A stretch of 64,000 nt of DNA from Gymnorhina tibicen (lineage: Eukaryota; Chordata; Aves; Passeriformes; Artamidae): NCBI GenBank assembly GCA_013399875.1, contig VXAZ01009688.1, positions 372,830 to 436,829 of the forward strand, given 5' to 3'. Positions 1 through 13,400 of this stretch are shown here, piece by piece (within the stretch, counting starts at the first letter, position 1; each line of letters opens with the position of its first letter). A model generated the notes under the pieces. The model was not told the origin of the DNA and ran no database searches. It worked only from the letters and a program-made list of their open reading frames with translations. A program made the position numbers and the translations under genes.

Positions 1-115
1 CTTGCTCCTGCTAACACAGCCCTGGTGCAACCCCACGCTCCAGTCTGGCTCTGAGCCCTCCCGTGCACACCCAGCACCAGCTTCTGCACCTGCGGCTTTC
101 CTCCCGTTAGCACGC

Positions 116-135
116 GATTAACGAGGTGGTTAATC
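116..135. promoter_or_regulatory. Inverted repeat of a homeodomain-type TAAT core
   Basis: GATTAAC (116-122) and GTTAATC (129-135) are perfect inverted copies separated by six bases. Such paired cores can bind homeodomain or POU-type dimers, but the spacing does not match the classic HNF1 palindrome, so no specific factor is assigned. Confidence 0.2.
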
Positions 136-643
136 ATGCTAGGTATGAATAGAGAAGGGCCGGGCAAAGTGGTGCAATACAGAAAAATGCAGGGGAAAAG
201 AGTCCAAACCCCTGCCAGAGGGCTCTCCCAGCTCGCTGGGCTCAGCAGTGGCCGCTCCTGGCGCGTCCCACCCCCAAAGGTGATGGTGGCAGAACTGGTG
301 AGGAAGGAGCAGGAGGAGAGTGAGGGGCCTCAAGCTGATTGTCGCTGCTGCAAGAAGAACCGTGTACCTGCCCGTGAATAATAATGAGGCCTAATTAGAG
401 CCAGTGCTGGGCTGTCACACTGGCACGAGCACCTGCAGTGCCTGGGCAGGCACAGCCCCAGCACCTCTGAGTCTCTGAGCGGGGGGACGAGGCTCGGCTG
501 CTCCCCACGGTGACACCTCCCTGAGTTCCCCGGGGATCCCTGACGGGAAACCAGGCTCTCAGTGCTGTTTCTCTCTCAGGTGTCTTTCCTTTGGGTGCTC
601 ACAGGGGTTCCCCTGGGCAGAGCAGCCCTCAGCCCCCCTTGTC

Positions 644-676
644 AATCACAGAATATCCTGAGCTGCAAGGATTGAG
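644..676 (-). mobile_element. CR1 3'-end fragment
   Basis: A short stretch reading CACAGAATATCCTGAG followed by a degraded GCAAGGATT. This is the reverse-complement 3' terminus of one avian CR1 subfamily, the same type as the longer copy at 44184. The rest of the element is missing or unrecognisable. Confidence 0.5.
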
Positions 677-934
677 TCCTAAATGTAACAAAGAAATCCT
701 TCTAACCTTTGTTTTCAAGTTTGGTTTTGTGTTTCTCTGTTTAATTACTGCTTCCCATAGCATAAATTTCCAAAGAAAAATATTCCGTATCTAATGGGCT
801 GAGTTGGTTTGTTTGGCAGCTTTGGGCAGGTGTGTTGTACCAAAGCCACGAGGAGGTGAGGCCACGTTAGCTGGGGCTGCTCTGCTGCCACGGGGGTGCC
901 TGACCCACGGCTCTTCAGCTCTCACAGCAATTTC

Positions 935-986
935 CAGTGACACAACCCTGCTTCAGGGGTTTTCAGTGACACAACCCTGCTTCAGG
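935..986. repeat. 29 bp direct repeat, two copies
   Basis: The block beginning CAGTGACACAACCCTGCTTC starts at 935 and again at 964, a 29 bp offset. The two copies are identical over about 23 bases. It is a small local duplication in the intron with no evident function. Confidence 0.7.
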
Positions 987-2197
987 TATTTGTCTTTCCC
1001 ATTCCTGGTAAAGTTTGCATTGAGCACTTCATTTACACAGGGCCAAGTACAAATGATTTAATGCAATACTGCAGCGACTTAATTTGGTGGAATCAAATTG
1101 GTTTGCTTTATCTAAAAAACCTGAAATCTAAACCACACCTGAACTGTCTTTGACCTCCCTAGAATTTAAATGATATTTTTAGTTATGGCAGTTATTTGAG
1201 ATGCTGATGTGTCAGTCCCCAAAGAGGGAATACTTGTCTCGAGTATTGCCACTTGAAATTTTGGGAAGCCACACAGATGTTCATCTCCTCATTATGGAAA
1301 TAATGTATTTGGTTAATGTGTTGGTATGAAGAGAGGGGAATACAAATTATCTTGCAACTTGAGAGCCATTTAAAAGTTTCCTTACATTTAGGCAGCCCCA
1401 GGCATCTCTGACACAGCCAGGCCTGGGGTGGCTCTGCCAGGGCACTCCGGGTTCAGCCTCCCCTCAGCAGCCAGGGAGGGGCTGTTGGATATTGATCCCC
1501 TTGGAATTCTGTGTGCTGCTCCGTGGGGTGGGCTCGAGGGTCTGCGGGTGCTGTGGTTGCAGCTGGGTGGGTGACATGAGGGGAGCTCCGAGCCAGGAGC
1601 TGGCCACGGGACTTGCCTGGCAGTCCCCAAGGCTGGCCAGGATCCCAGAGGGAATGCTGGGGGTGGGACACCCCTGCAGAAAAAAATAGTAGTGGTGGAG
1701 GATGAGGGCGCTGAGAGGATGCCCTGCTCCTGAAATACTTACACCAAACTGGAAATGGATTTTGCTTTCCCTGGAGATGCAGGGAGTTCCCAGCAGGAGC
1801 CCTGGGGTGCTGTGGGTGTTCTGGGCAGGGCCCCCTGGCCTTGGGGGCAGCCTGAGGGAGGTTCCAGGCCTGCCAGCCCCAGGAATCCCCCCTGTTGTCT
1901 CTGCTGTGCCTGTCCCGGTCTGAGCAGTTGCTCTGGCTGCTGTTTGATGTGTTTGCTGTGCGCAGAGGGGAGCTGGGACCGGGGTGAGCAGCCTCAGCTG
2001 AGCGGGGAGGAGGGAGAGAACAGCAATTATCTCCCTCTGCTCACCTCCCTGCACACTCTGGCATTGTTCAAGCCGCCTGAGAGTCAAGAAATAGCTGTCA
2101 AATAGCAAGGAACTTGTATTTTGTAAAAGGACCTAAGGAAAAAAGGGAAGGCTGTGATGAGGGGGTTGGGTTCTATTTCGAGTGAGTTGAGGTTGCT

Positions 2198-2545
2198 TAG
2201 AGAGAAGAGGAGGCTCTGGGGAGATCTTGGAGCCCCTTCCTTTACCTGAAGGAGGCTGCAAGAAGGCTGGGAAGGGATTTTTCACAGGGGCATGGGGTGA
2301 TTGGACAAGGGGGACTGTGAAGGAAGAGGGCAGGTTTAAATTAGATCTGGGGAAAAATTCCCTGGGAGGGTGGGGAGGCCGTGGCACAGGGTGCCCAGAG
2401 CAGCTGTGGCTGCCCCTGGATCCCTGGCAGTGCCCAAGGCCAGGCTGGACAGGGCTTGGAGCAGCCTGGGACAGTGGAAGGTGTCCCTGCCATGGCAGGG
2501 GTGGCACTGGATGGGGCTTAAGGCCCCTTCCAGTTTTCCTGGGCA
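2198..2545 (+). mobile_element. CR1 LINE fragment, about 345 bp
   Basis: The forward-strand CR1 3' region is recognisable in order: AGAGGAGGCTCTGGGGAGA, the segment ending GGACAAGGGGGA, GAGGGTGGGGAGGCC, TGGCACAGGGTGCCCAGAG, the CCTGGATCCCTGGCAGTG segment, the CATGGCAGGGGTGGCACTGG segment and AAGGCCCCTTCCAG. It is 5'-truncated, as most CR1 copies are, and carries no reverse-transcriptase coding sequence. The terminal ATTCTATG-type repeats are lost. Confidence 0.85.
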
Positions 2546-3267
2546 CGTCTGAGGGGAACGTGCAGTGAGGCTGGCAGTGTCTGCAGTGGCCTGAGCTGAG
2601 CCCTGGCTCCCGTGCCAGCCGTGCCCTGGCTGCCCTGAGCCCAGCTCTGGCTCTGCAGGACACGGGCACCCCTGGAGCAGCACTGGACAGAGCTGTTGCT
2701 GTCCCCCAGCAGTGTCCCCATGCCAGCAGTGGGGCTGGGTGTGCTCTGGGGGCTCGGGCTGGTATCGGGGGCAGCTGGCACTGGCATTCCAGGCTGCACA
2801 GCTCCGAGGACGCTCACTGCAGTTCCTGCTGTTGACATGGAAACACTGCAGCGAGGCACAGGGATGGGGAAAATGAACTCTGGGTGTGAAGGACTTGATG
2901 TGTGAGTGCTGCAGCCGGGCTGGGCAGAGCAGCCCCTTGGATTTTCATTGTATTCTAATTCTTTATTGTAATTTTAACCTGTTGATCACCTCCAGGAGTT
3001 GCTGCAGTCGCTGCATCCCAACAGACAGGGATTTGTATATCTTCACCCTCATTTAAATTATGCAAGTGGGTGACTGGAGTTTAAATGCTTTTAAGGAGAT
3101 GCTGTGCAGGGAGCAAAAGCACTCCCATGCTCTGCACTGAGACCTCCTGGATGTCGGGTTTTGCTGCTCTACATTATTAAAATGGAGCAGGCCATCTGTG
3201 GAGCAGCTTCTGGTAAAAGAGTGGGAAACAGGAACTTAGGAAACTGGCGGGAAGAAACATCCAGTCG

Positions 3268-3380
3268 GATTAAAGCCCATCCAGTTCCAGCCCTTCCGCT
3301 GTCCCAGGTTGCTCCAAGCCCTGTCCAGCCTGGCCTTGGACACTCCGAGGGATCTGGGGGCAGCCACAGCTTCTCTGTTA
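3268..3380 (-). mobile_element. Degraded CR1 fragment
   Basis: Reverse-strand CR1 blocks appear in the expected order: TTAAAGCCCATCCAG, TGTCCCAGGTTGCTCCAAG, CCTGTCCAGCCTGGCCTTGG, then GGGGCAGCCACAGCTTCTCT. The CATGGCAGGG block is deleted and several bases differ, so this looks older than its neighbours. Confidence 0.7.
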
Positions 3381-5292
3381 TTTGATAAACAGCTTTTGTA
3401 AAAGCTTTTAGCTCATCTTCAGGTGTGAGGAAAAGGAGGTTTTCATGGATAAAGGTCCTGGCAAAACATATTGCCTGTTTCCAATAACTGGGCAGCAGGA
3501 AAGGTTGAGTTCCTGGCAGAGGCATTCTGCTCCAGGAGGTATTTTTAAATCTGTCTGGCCTGGCTCTGGCGGTGCTGGTTGCAGCAGGCACCGCTCCCTG
3601 CTCTGGGGTGGGTGTGAGCAGTGTTCCTGCCCCGGCTGGCACTCTGCTCGCTGCGGCTCACAGGGAATTCCTCATCCCCGCCGCAGGAGCCCTGGGAGGG
3701 AGAAGGGGAGAGGTCAGCTGAGCTCAGAGCACTGGATCTGAGCTGTGGAACCCGCCCGGGTGACTTTATACCTGTGCCAGCCCGGGCAGTCCCTCCGGGG
3801 CTGAAGATGCAGAATCTCGGTGGTTTTGGGGTGCTCCAGAGCATCTGTGGCAGCTCTGGGGTGTGGATTTGGTGCCTTTGCTGTTCATGAACAAAGGGAG
3901 GCTCCCCCTGTTCCAGCCGGGGGAGGATCCTGGGGCCATCCCGAAGCCCAAGGCAGCAGGGGAACCCCGGGATGGGGCTGAGCTCCTGGATGTGCCCAGC
4001 ATCTGCCGCGACAGCTGAACCCCCCAGCCCAGGAGGTGCCACTGAAAAGGGAAATAGAGGCACAAATTCAGGGCGTTGTGCTGCTGGTGTTGATACACAC
4101 GGGAGCTCTCAGGGAGGGAGAGGTGCCTGAGGGCTGTGAAATGTAGAATAATGAATAATAACACAGTTGTACATTAACCTTCCCCTGACAGGGCTGCCTC
4201 AGACACCACCTGGGTTGTGATCTCACTGCCCTGGCAGCTGTATCATTTTATAAAGTGATAACAAGGATACTTAGCCAAGATCTAGCTATTTCCCTAATAG
4301 AACCTTTACAGCCTAAAATCCCAGGTTTGCCCTAAGTGGAATTTCCTCTGTATGTGATTTGTGTCATGGATATAAAAAGTCAAATGTGACACCACCTGAA
4401 ATACCCTTCTGACAGTTATAATCAGAAATTATTGAAGAAGAAAACAACTGAAAAGCACTTTTATGGCGTGATGGAAGTTAAGAAAATCATTTATATTATG
4501 GCCTTTTTACCGAGCAAGAAGGTGAAAAAAATATCTGTAGACTGTCTTAATAACACCCCATAGTGAGTGGCTGGGCAACACCATGAAATCTGCAGGGAGA
4601 CTCACTGCCCTAAAATTGATCCTGTCACTCCACACCTAATGCTTTTATCCCAGATTTAATGCCAGTAAATGAACCTGCTTTGGGTTAAATGCTAGGGAAA
4701 TTGGAAAAGTGTTTGAGTAGCTGCTTTCAACTCATTTGACATCAATAATTACAGCAGGTGATGATTTACTACGTGGCTAAATAACTGGCTGTCAGTAGTG
4801 GGGACATCCTTAGAACTAAATAGAGGAATAAAAATATCATAAACTGATCAAATCACCGCTTGAGTGAAATTGGGTCAATATGTTGGATTTGCTCTCACCC
4901 GGGCTGAGAATGAAAGTACTTGAGGCACATGGGAAATACAGTGGGTCAATAATTTTGGTGGTTTAATTAGGCTTAATGATTTTCCTTATTAAATAACCCC
5001 TGAGCCCCTGAAGTCCCTTGTGACGCGTGAAGGGGACGGTTTGCAGCGTGTGCTGGTGACACGGCACACCAGAGGTGACACGAGTCCCTCCAAACTCCTG
5101 CTGCGCCCATGCTGGCGGCGCCTCGGCTTCACACGCCACCCCTGCTGCTCTTGCTGGAGCTGCTGGAGCTTCCCTTGGCTGCTGCTGCTGCTGTCACCGG
5201 TGCCAGCCCAGCCCCGGATCCCCTGATTTTATCTCTGTTTTCACAGGGTGTTGCTTTCCCCGGGTGCCCCCTGCCTGTCTCCTGCAGCCCAT

Positions 5293-5577
5293 CCCTTCCC
5301 CTGGGTGTGCTCCTGACTCTTTCCCAGTGACAAACCCCTGCTGCCAGGCTCCCTCTGTCCCTGTCCCTTCCCCTGGGTGTGCTCCTGACTCTTTCCCAGT
5401 GACAAACCCCTGCTGCCAGGCTCCCTCTGTCCCTGTCCCTTCCCCTGGGTGTGCTCCTGACTCTTTCCCAGTGACAAACCCCTGCTGCCAGGCTCCCTCT
5501 GTCCCTGTCCCTTCCCCTGGGTGTGCTCCTGACTCTTTCCCAGTGACAAACCCCTGCTGCCAGGCTCCCTCTGTCCC
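5293..5577. repeat. 72 bp minisatellite, four perfect copies
   Basis: Unit starts (CTGGGTGTGCTCC) fall at 5301, 5373, 5445 and 5517, exactly 72 bp apart. I read no differences between the copies. Because 72 is divisible by three and the unit lacks stops in several frames, open frames of more than 150 codons run through it on both strands. Those frames have no plausible gene context and the repeat is intronic. Perfect identity suggests recent expansion or homogenisation, or an assembly that collapsed or polished the array. Confidence 0.93.
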
Positions 5578-6861
5578 CGAGGTGCCCGTGGCAGAGCCGA
5601 AGGCTGGTTTGGCCTCCTGAGCACCTGCGATTGCCAGCACTGCCAGGGAACTGAGCCCTGCACTTCCAGCCAGAAAATGGGCATCCCAGGGAGGCAGAGA
5701 TGCAAGATTAGTGTTAGAAATCAATCATTTGGGGTTTTTGGAGTGGGGTAAATACAACCCCGGGTTAGCATGGCTTATTTCCTGGTGGATAATTGAGAGC
5801 TTTTCTGAGCATTCCTGGTGGTGCTGTAGCAGCCTTCCTGCTGGGAGAGGGTTCTGCGCGTGGAGGGCTGGGAGTGTTCCCTGGGCAGCCCTGGGTCTGA
5901 GCAGACACTCCGTGTCCACACAGCTGCCCGTGAACGTGGAACAGAACACCCGGATCAAACCTGACTGCAGCCAGCCGGGGAGGAGCCCTTCCCATGTCCC
6001 CCAGGAATTCCTGATCTCACTCGCTTACACTGCTGGTGACTCCTGGCCTGATCCAAGGGGCACCCTGAGAGTGGCAGGAAAACAACCACGAGTGCTCCGA
6101 TTTTGGTGGCCACAGAGCCAAGGAACACCTGTCCCTTACCTGGACTTTCCTGGCCTCTCCATAGGGTTTGGGATCAGGTCCCTTTCCCCCACTCCCCCCT
6201 CCTTGCTCCCCCTTTTTCCCTCTGTCTCATCACTATGTAGTTCATGTACATATTTATCCTGTGGTGGAAAATAAATGAACCCTTTAGGTAGTATCATCTT
6301 TCTATGTGTAAAAATAATGATTTAATCAAATCACAGTGATTCGAAGTAATAAGAGATTCATTGTAATTTGGAAAAATCTCGTAAAAGAACTATTTATATC
6401 TCTTAGAGATATTTGCTGAAAAAGTAATTTGCTAAAGTATGAAATATGGGGAACATTGAGGAATCACTAAATCTTGTCACACCAGTGCAGTGCTTGGGCA
6501 CGAGCAGGGGTGAGAAGTGATTATTCCTGCTTTTGCATTTTAGCATCCAGCGGTTTTTGTTGGGCCATCTAATTGCCAGAGCCTCTGAACCCAACACTCT
6601 TCAGTTCAGCACTGTGTGAGTTGTCTTTGTGTATCAGGTCAGAGAGATGAAGCACAGGCTCAGGTCTGTCGTTAGTGCAGAGAACGTTTGCCTTGTTCCC
6701 CCTGAGTGTTTGTGAGTCATGTTCATTCCAAAAAAGTGTCTAAAATTAGAGAAGCATGTGAGATTCCCACTGGCACAGATGGACCTGCTGGTGTGTGCAG
6801 GACAGCTCTGTGGGAAGTGTAGGAACAGTCCTGGCTGGTAAAATAATCCCTGGAAGTGTCT

Positions 6862-6975
6862 CTGGACAGGGCTTGGAGCAGCCTGGGACAGTGGGAGGTG
6901 TCCCTGCCATGGCAGGGGTGCCACTGGATGGGCTTTAGGGTCCCTTCCAACCCAAACCCTTCTGGGACTCTTGTT
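6862..6975 (+). mobile_element. CR1 3' fragment
   Basis: Forward-strand CR1 terminal segment: GGACAGGGCTTGGAGCAGCC, GGGACAGTGGGAGGTGTCCC, the CCATGGCAGGGGTGCCACTGG segment, and GGGTCCCTTCCAACCCAAAC. Only the last ~115 bp of the element remains. Confidence 0.8.
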
Positions 6976-7626
6976 CCCAAGCTGGGAAGGAGGGCAGCTG
7001 CCAGGGTGGTGCCTCTGGGAGGGGTTCTCCAGGACCTTGGCTGTGTGGGAGCAGCACTCCCGGGATGTGCACTGCAGGAGGGGTGCCTGCACAGGACTGA
7101 GCCCTGGGAATGACCGGGAACTTGTCCAGCTCTGAACCCCGACCCCTGTCACTCACCTGCTTGTCCTGATCAATAGAAAAGAATGGTAAAAGATGTTCCC
7201 TTTTTAATGGGGATCCATATTCCTGCCTGCGAATGCAGAGGGATCATTAAACAAATCAATGGCAATGTTATTATTTGTTATTAAATCTGTAAAGGTTTGG
7301 AGTAATTCACATAGAATTCTATTACAGTTTTATCAGGACTCATTGATTTTACATTATTAAGTTATAGAGCACTTTCCCCAGAGGTCAGTGAGTTTGGCAC
7401 GTGGGGAAGGTTTATTGGTGCTCTTTATGAGCCATATGGATACTGGAGATCTTAGGAATGAATATCCCCTTGGAAATGCTCTTTTAATTCAGAGGAGAAC
7501 CACTATACACAGGTTTACAGGAAAAAGTTTATGTTGGGTGTACCCAAACATGACTGTTCCCTGAATATTCTTCTGACCCATCCATGAGAATATTTTCCTT
7601 AGGAAACTTAAATCCTGTGAGTGGTA

Positions 7627-7672
7627 ATCATAGAATCCTAGAATGGTTTGGGTAGAGAAACAGTGCTGGCCC
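7627..7672 (-). mobile_element. CR1 terminal remnant
   Basis: ATCATAGAATCCTAGAATGG followed by TTTGGGTAGA resembles the reverse-complement CR1 3' terminus with its ATTCTATG-like repeat. The following bases no longer align to the consensus I know, so extent and subfamily are uncertain. Confidence 0.45.
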
Positions 7673-9882
7673 TTCTAGAGACTGCACAGAAACATCCCTA
7701 AATCACTAATTCATTATTCATTAACTACAACAGGTGTCCCAGGAGTTTTAACCAATTATTACTCAATCTGTGGGAGGTCCAGGTGAAGTCGCTGCCTCAG
7801 GATAAAGAGAGCAGGGAGAGATGGGGGTCTCTGCCATCCCAGGATGTCTCTTTTCCTGCAGCTCAATCCATTTTCTTCTGGGAAGGTCCCATTTCAAGCT
7901 GCAGTCCCCATGTGAAGTTCTGGAAAGTCTTGTGGAGCTTACAGAGTGCACCCAAGTACTCAGTAAAACTGCACTCCAGCACTGAGGGATTCTCCCAGCC
8001 CACTTTGGTGCTTTGCTTGCATTTTTCCATGGGGTGCTCTCTGTCCTTCAGGCTCTGGCTGCTGCCTGTCCAGCAGGGCATCACCTCGGTGGGGCTGGGC
8101 CTCCGGGCTGGGCACCGTCCTCTGGTGTAGGAGGGGCCTGCTTTTGGTTCTAATAAACGGCATCATTTCCTGGTGGGGCTGCAGGTAAAACTTAAATTAG
8201 CTCTGCACCTGTTCCTGGAAGGCCTCAGTGCTGTTTTCCTGGTTGGTTTTTGGAGGTGACCTGGGTTGTGCCTTCTGAGCTCGGGACGTGAGTTGTGAAC
8301 AGCAGACTCAGCCCTGGGAAAACATGTTAGAGCTGGGTCACTGGCACACAGAGCGGAGAGGGGAAGAGGGATTGACCCCATTCCCAGTCTCCTCTCCAGT
8401 TTTAAAACAGCTGGGTTTGTGCTGTCTATTTTTAACCCCGGTGGAAAGATTGTTGTGCTCATTTAGCCGTGCCAGATGGTTTTCCTTAGACTCTGCTCCA
8501 TCCTGTGCTGTGCCAGCCTGTGCCACTTTACCCACCTAGTGCAGGAGGGAAATCATTGGCTGCAGTGCCAGGAACGTTCCCCCTTTCAATGGAATGTGCA
8601 TCTGCAGCCATTTCTGACTGCAGACCCGACAGGGCCCCTCTGATGGGGCAAGAGCAGGGATGGTTTGGGCTGTACGAGCTCATTGCTTCTGTTCTTGCAC
8701 CCTCTTCTGCAGTGCTAGGACAGCTGTAGTGCCCAGGAGTGGGAAAACATCCTCTGAGATTCCTGTCTCCAGTGGGCTTGCACTTTCAGGACAGCAGATA
8801 ATTCACCTCTGAGCTCCTCTGGGTGCAACCAGCATTCTCCAGTCCTCTTTACCACTGCTCTGCTTTATCCAGGTTTCGGATTTGGGTAGTTTGAATTCCT
8901 CCACAACTTTCTTAATGAAAAGAAAAACTCTTTTCGTACCTGGACTTGAGCTGGGGTTGCAGCTGTGGAAGGTTCCCTGAGGAACAGTGGCTTTAGGTGT
9001 AGGCAGAGCTCTGCTGTTGCTCACTGCAGCCACAGCCAGGCGACCCCAGCAGCACTAACACACGTGAGGGTCCCAGCACTGACCTGATCTGCTCCCTGTG
9101 GGACTGACACAGCTCCCCGAGGAGAACGGGCACAGCCCCCAAACTCCAGAGGGACAGCGAGGTTTGGGGAGATACAGCTGGGTTTGGAAAGCCTTGAAAA
9201 TCAGCAGGGTTTGGGGTGCCGGGAGCCTGTGGCGGGGCTGCAGGGGTGGAACAGCACTGCCTGTTTCTGGCACCTCTGGAGCACAGGTGACAAACCTCCC
9301 CTCGCTCTGTGCCAAGAACACTTGGCTGTGCCCCTCCAAGCACTGTTCCTTCTGAGCAGATGAGTGGATACAGCTTCTGCCAGCTACACAGGGAGAAAAG
9401 ACACGAGAAACGACAAAAGACTTTGTGTGTGAGCACGCAGACATGCACTGATATATTTTTGCTCATGCAAATCTTGCTTGCAGGGGAAACCCAGAGTATA
9501 GTGGGGTAGAATTGGATGTGAATGTTGTAGGAGGATGGTGCTGGCTGATGGTTCCAGGGGAAATCTGTATGCACAGAGGTGCTGGTAGCAGCCTGGTGAG
9601 GTGGAGCTGCCTCCTCTGGAGGTCTGGGCAGGCTAATAACTAAAATGGTTGTCTTGAGCTCAGCCCAATATCAGCTGCACCATACCATTTATTTCCATTC
9701 CTTGTTGGTACATCTCTAATCCGTGTTTTTTCCTTATAACTTTTTTTATATTGATCTGTTTTACATTTGCCTTGCCCAGTTTTATACCTGGTAGGTAGAA
9801 TAATTTTCCTGCAGGATGCAGCTGATGAGAAAACGTGGATTTTCTCTCTTCCCACGGTGACCCCACGTGTGCCGGGTACTGA

Positions 9883-10182
<300 letters not shown>

Positions 10183-10235
10183 TGAGGGGCAGCTGGAGGG
10201 TGTTTTGTTAGTTTGTTTTAGATGGAGGATGTTTC

Positions 10236-10402
10236 ACAACAATTTAGGAAGGAATTCCTCCCCCATGAGGGTGGGGAGGCCCTGGCACAGGGTGCCCAGA
10301 GCAGCTGTGGCTGCTGCTGGATCCCTGGCAGTGTCCAGGGCCAGGTTGNGGGCTTTAAGGTCCATTCCCACCTAAACCATTGTGGGATTCCATGATTCCA
10401 TG
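10236..10402 (+). mobile_element. CR1 fragment with internal deletion
   Basis: Forward CR1 starting at TTTAGGAAGGAATTCCTCCC, with GAGGGTGGGGAGGCCCTGGC and CAGTGTCCAGGGCCAGGTTG, after which the sequence jumps over an ambiguous base (10349) to GGGCTTTAAGGTCC. About 75 bp of the usual element is missing there. The 3' end keeps the diagnostic terminal repeat as ATTCCATGATTCCATGA, so this is a true CR1 terminus. Confidence 0.85.
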
Positions 10403-13400
10403 ACTAGAACACCCTGGAGAAGCGTTGGGCAGAAGGTGCCTCTGTGACACAGAAGCCGCAGCCGGTGCTGTCACCCGATGGCCACCCCGCCCTGGCCGCC
10501 CCTGGCCTTTCCCCCCCAGCCCCTTCAGACTTCCCCAGCAGCTGAGATGTGGTATGCTGGATAATTGCCTTGAACTGTGATCGAAGGAAATCAGTTCATG
10601 GGAGGATTTGTTTTACTTTGACTGAAAATTTGTGAAAACTTCCCAGACTTTGTCTCCTCCTCTCTTGGTTCCAGTTCCTGGGGGCAGTGGGAATGCTGTG
10701 TGCAGGAACAGCACAGATTCCTCTGGGAATGCACTGCTGCTGAATTTGGCATTGGGAGTCTCCCCAAAAGGCTGGGATTTGACTAAAAATTGCTGAAAGG
10801 TTTGCAGGATGATTTCTAAAGCATTACTGTGAGTGATCTCCAGTGTGAGGGCCGGAGTGGCCTCTGGTGGAATAATGTTATGACTGATCAGCACCATCGT
10901 CTGAAAAGGGACTGGAATTTGAAGCACAGGAAGGCAGGAGGCTGCAGGCCCTGGGTCCCTGAGAGCAGCAGTGCTCCCGAGCTCTGGGAGGTGTGAGAAG
11001 AGTTCCCACCTGGAATGTCCACGAGTGCCAGGGAGCAGCTCAGCGCTCCCAGCCACAGATCCCGGTCCAGAGGAGAGTGGGGGGAGTTTGGGTTGAAGCG
11101 TTATCCAATGCCTTGTGTGGTGAGCAGGAGAAATTTAAAAACTCATCTGCTTTCCCCAAGAAATTCCATGGGGATTGATGGATTCTGTTGAGGTAAAGGC
11201 TTTTGTCTCTGATGAGATGTGGTGGCCGAGGCTGGGCCGGGGGCAGTCTGTCACTGCAGAGCTGTCACTGGATCCTGGAGGGCTTTGCCAGGTGACAGTG
11301 CAGGGATTGCACTGCACAGAGGCCTCACTGTCATCCTCTGCTCCCTGAAGTTACAATATTTACCCTGGCATGTCGCTGGTGGTTCTCGAGCCCTGGTTCT
11401 CAGCTGCTTTCACATAAAGAGCTTGTGTGGAGAAGCCTTCAGACCTCAGAGCTGCTGTGTGTGCAGTGTCTGTACTGAGTGAGTATCCAGGGATGGTATC
11501 TTCAGAGCCCTGGCTGCAGGGACTTGTCTGTGGAGGGCGGATCCGTGGGGCTGGGGCAGTGGATGTCCCTGTGCCCCCAGGCAGGGGGGTGTGATGGTGC
11601 TGGGGGTGGATGAACAGCAGATATTTTTCTGCCAGCACTTCCCCAGCTGCCGAATTCCACCTTGTGCAAATAAGAGCTGCCTGTTTGATACTGTGAGCAT
11701 TCCACAATCTTTAAATTAAATCTCTTGTTAATGATGACTATCACCAGGTTCTCAGCAGCACTATTGTGTGAGACCCTTTGAAAATGTGTATAATCCTTCA
11801 GGAGCCGAAGCAGTGTCTGAATTCATCTCGTGCGAGCACCGATGGAGTGGGATTTTGATGTCTGTCTGTGTGAATTATACGCCATAAAAATTGTCCTAGC
11901 GATACTATTTATTCATCCTAACGCGTCCCCTCTGCCGTGTGGTGACAACAATGAGTGCAGGGGAACCAGCTGGAGGAGGGTTGCCGGGAGCGCGGGCCGT
12001 GCCGAGCACCGGGAAGGGTGACCAGCAGCTCTCAAACCCACATTTCACATCTGTCGTCTGAAGGAGATGGAACAAGTGGGATTCTTTCTCTGTGTTCTCC
12101 CCACGCTGGGTTTGGAGCTTTTTTTCCCTGTCTTTGTTGCAGCGTTTTCCTCCCGTGAGGATGTGCCTGAAGCGGGCCCTGGCTGCTCCATCTCTCAGGA
12201 ATCAGGATGATGAGCACTTGAGGCTCGAGTAGGAAGGGGGGGTTAAATTGTTTGTCATCACCTTCGAATAGATCCTTTGGAAGCAAAAAATGCTCATGTC
12301 AATAAATTGCTTTTGTGTTTCATCCTTCTCCTGACATCCCAAGGTACTCATTTCAAACCCATGGGACAGAAGTGTGTTCTCCTGAAATCACGTTGTGTTT
12401 GAGTGTCCCAGGTGTCAGCTGCTTCTCTGCTGAAGCAAGTAATGTTGTTGTGTGGCTCCTGCAGATCTCCAAGTTAAAAAAAAGCCAACAAAAAAACAAC
12501 TACTTCTCAAAGACGAGCAGAAATGGCGCAGATGAGGTTTGTTCTTCCTTTCCATGGTTTTGGTCTGACAGCACAGAGGGGCTCGTGGTTTCTCGCTGCA
12601 CCCAGCACCTGGGTTTTAGGTTGGCTCTCCAAGCTTCCCTCCGTGGCACCCCCAGGATGTCCTGACAGATCTGTGCTGGGGTTCTCTCCTGCCCCTTGGC
12701 CAGAGGCACCCACAGCGCTGCTCCTGCTGCTTTCATCTGCAGGAACTTAATGCCCTTTGGGAGCTTCCTTCTCTTCCAGAGTAATTAATAATTGAACTTC
12801 TATACTCCCATTATACAGGAGCTATTCCTGAAGCCTGTGGTAGAACGTTCTGTCTGACTTCTTCAGCTCAGCCTCAGAGGGGGAAATATTTCCCACAATA
12901 ACACTGAAGTTGGAATTAAAATTGTGCCCATCACTTTTGTTTTATCCCTGCTTGAAAATGGACTTTCGGCCTGATTTGCTGCTCACTGGTCACTCCAGCA
13001 GGAGGGTGATACAAACTGGAGGGAACACTGTTCAGCCAGGCCTATTAATTTGGATATTAGCTTTTTTTTGAAGTCTGAAGAACATTTGACCCATGTAAAT
13101 CATAACATTTGCTTTGCAGGTTCTTTGCTGCTTCAGATTTGGGTTAAACTTCTAATTGCAATAGAATCTCTTTAGAAGGTAACTCAGCCTGTGTTGTGGT
13201 GAAGGACAGCACACTTCCAGCTGTATAAATTCACATGTTTTGGGTGAGCAGTTACCTTTGTCTCCACGTCTGGATTTACTGTGCACAGTTCTTGATACTT
13301 GATACCCAACCAAGTGGCTGTTTCCGCACAGGGAAGCATCCTTGTTCTTGGAAATTCTATTAAGATTTTAAAACCTTGATTATTTTCATCTTCGGACACT

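Noticed and set aside
5194..5724. Minus-strand frames through the 72 bp repeat
   Set aside because: A repeat with a period divisible by three keeps frames open; translation is only the repeat unit.
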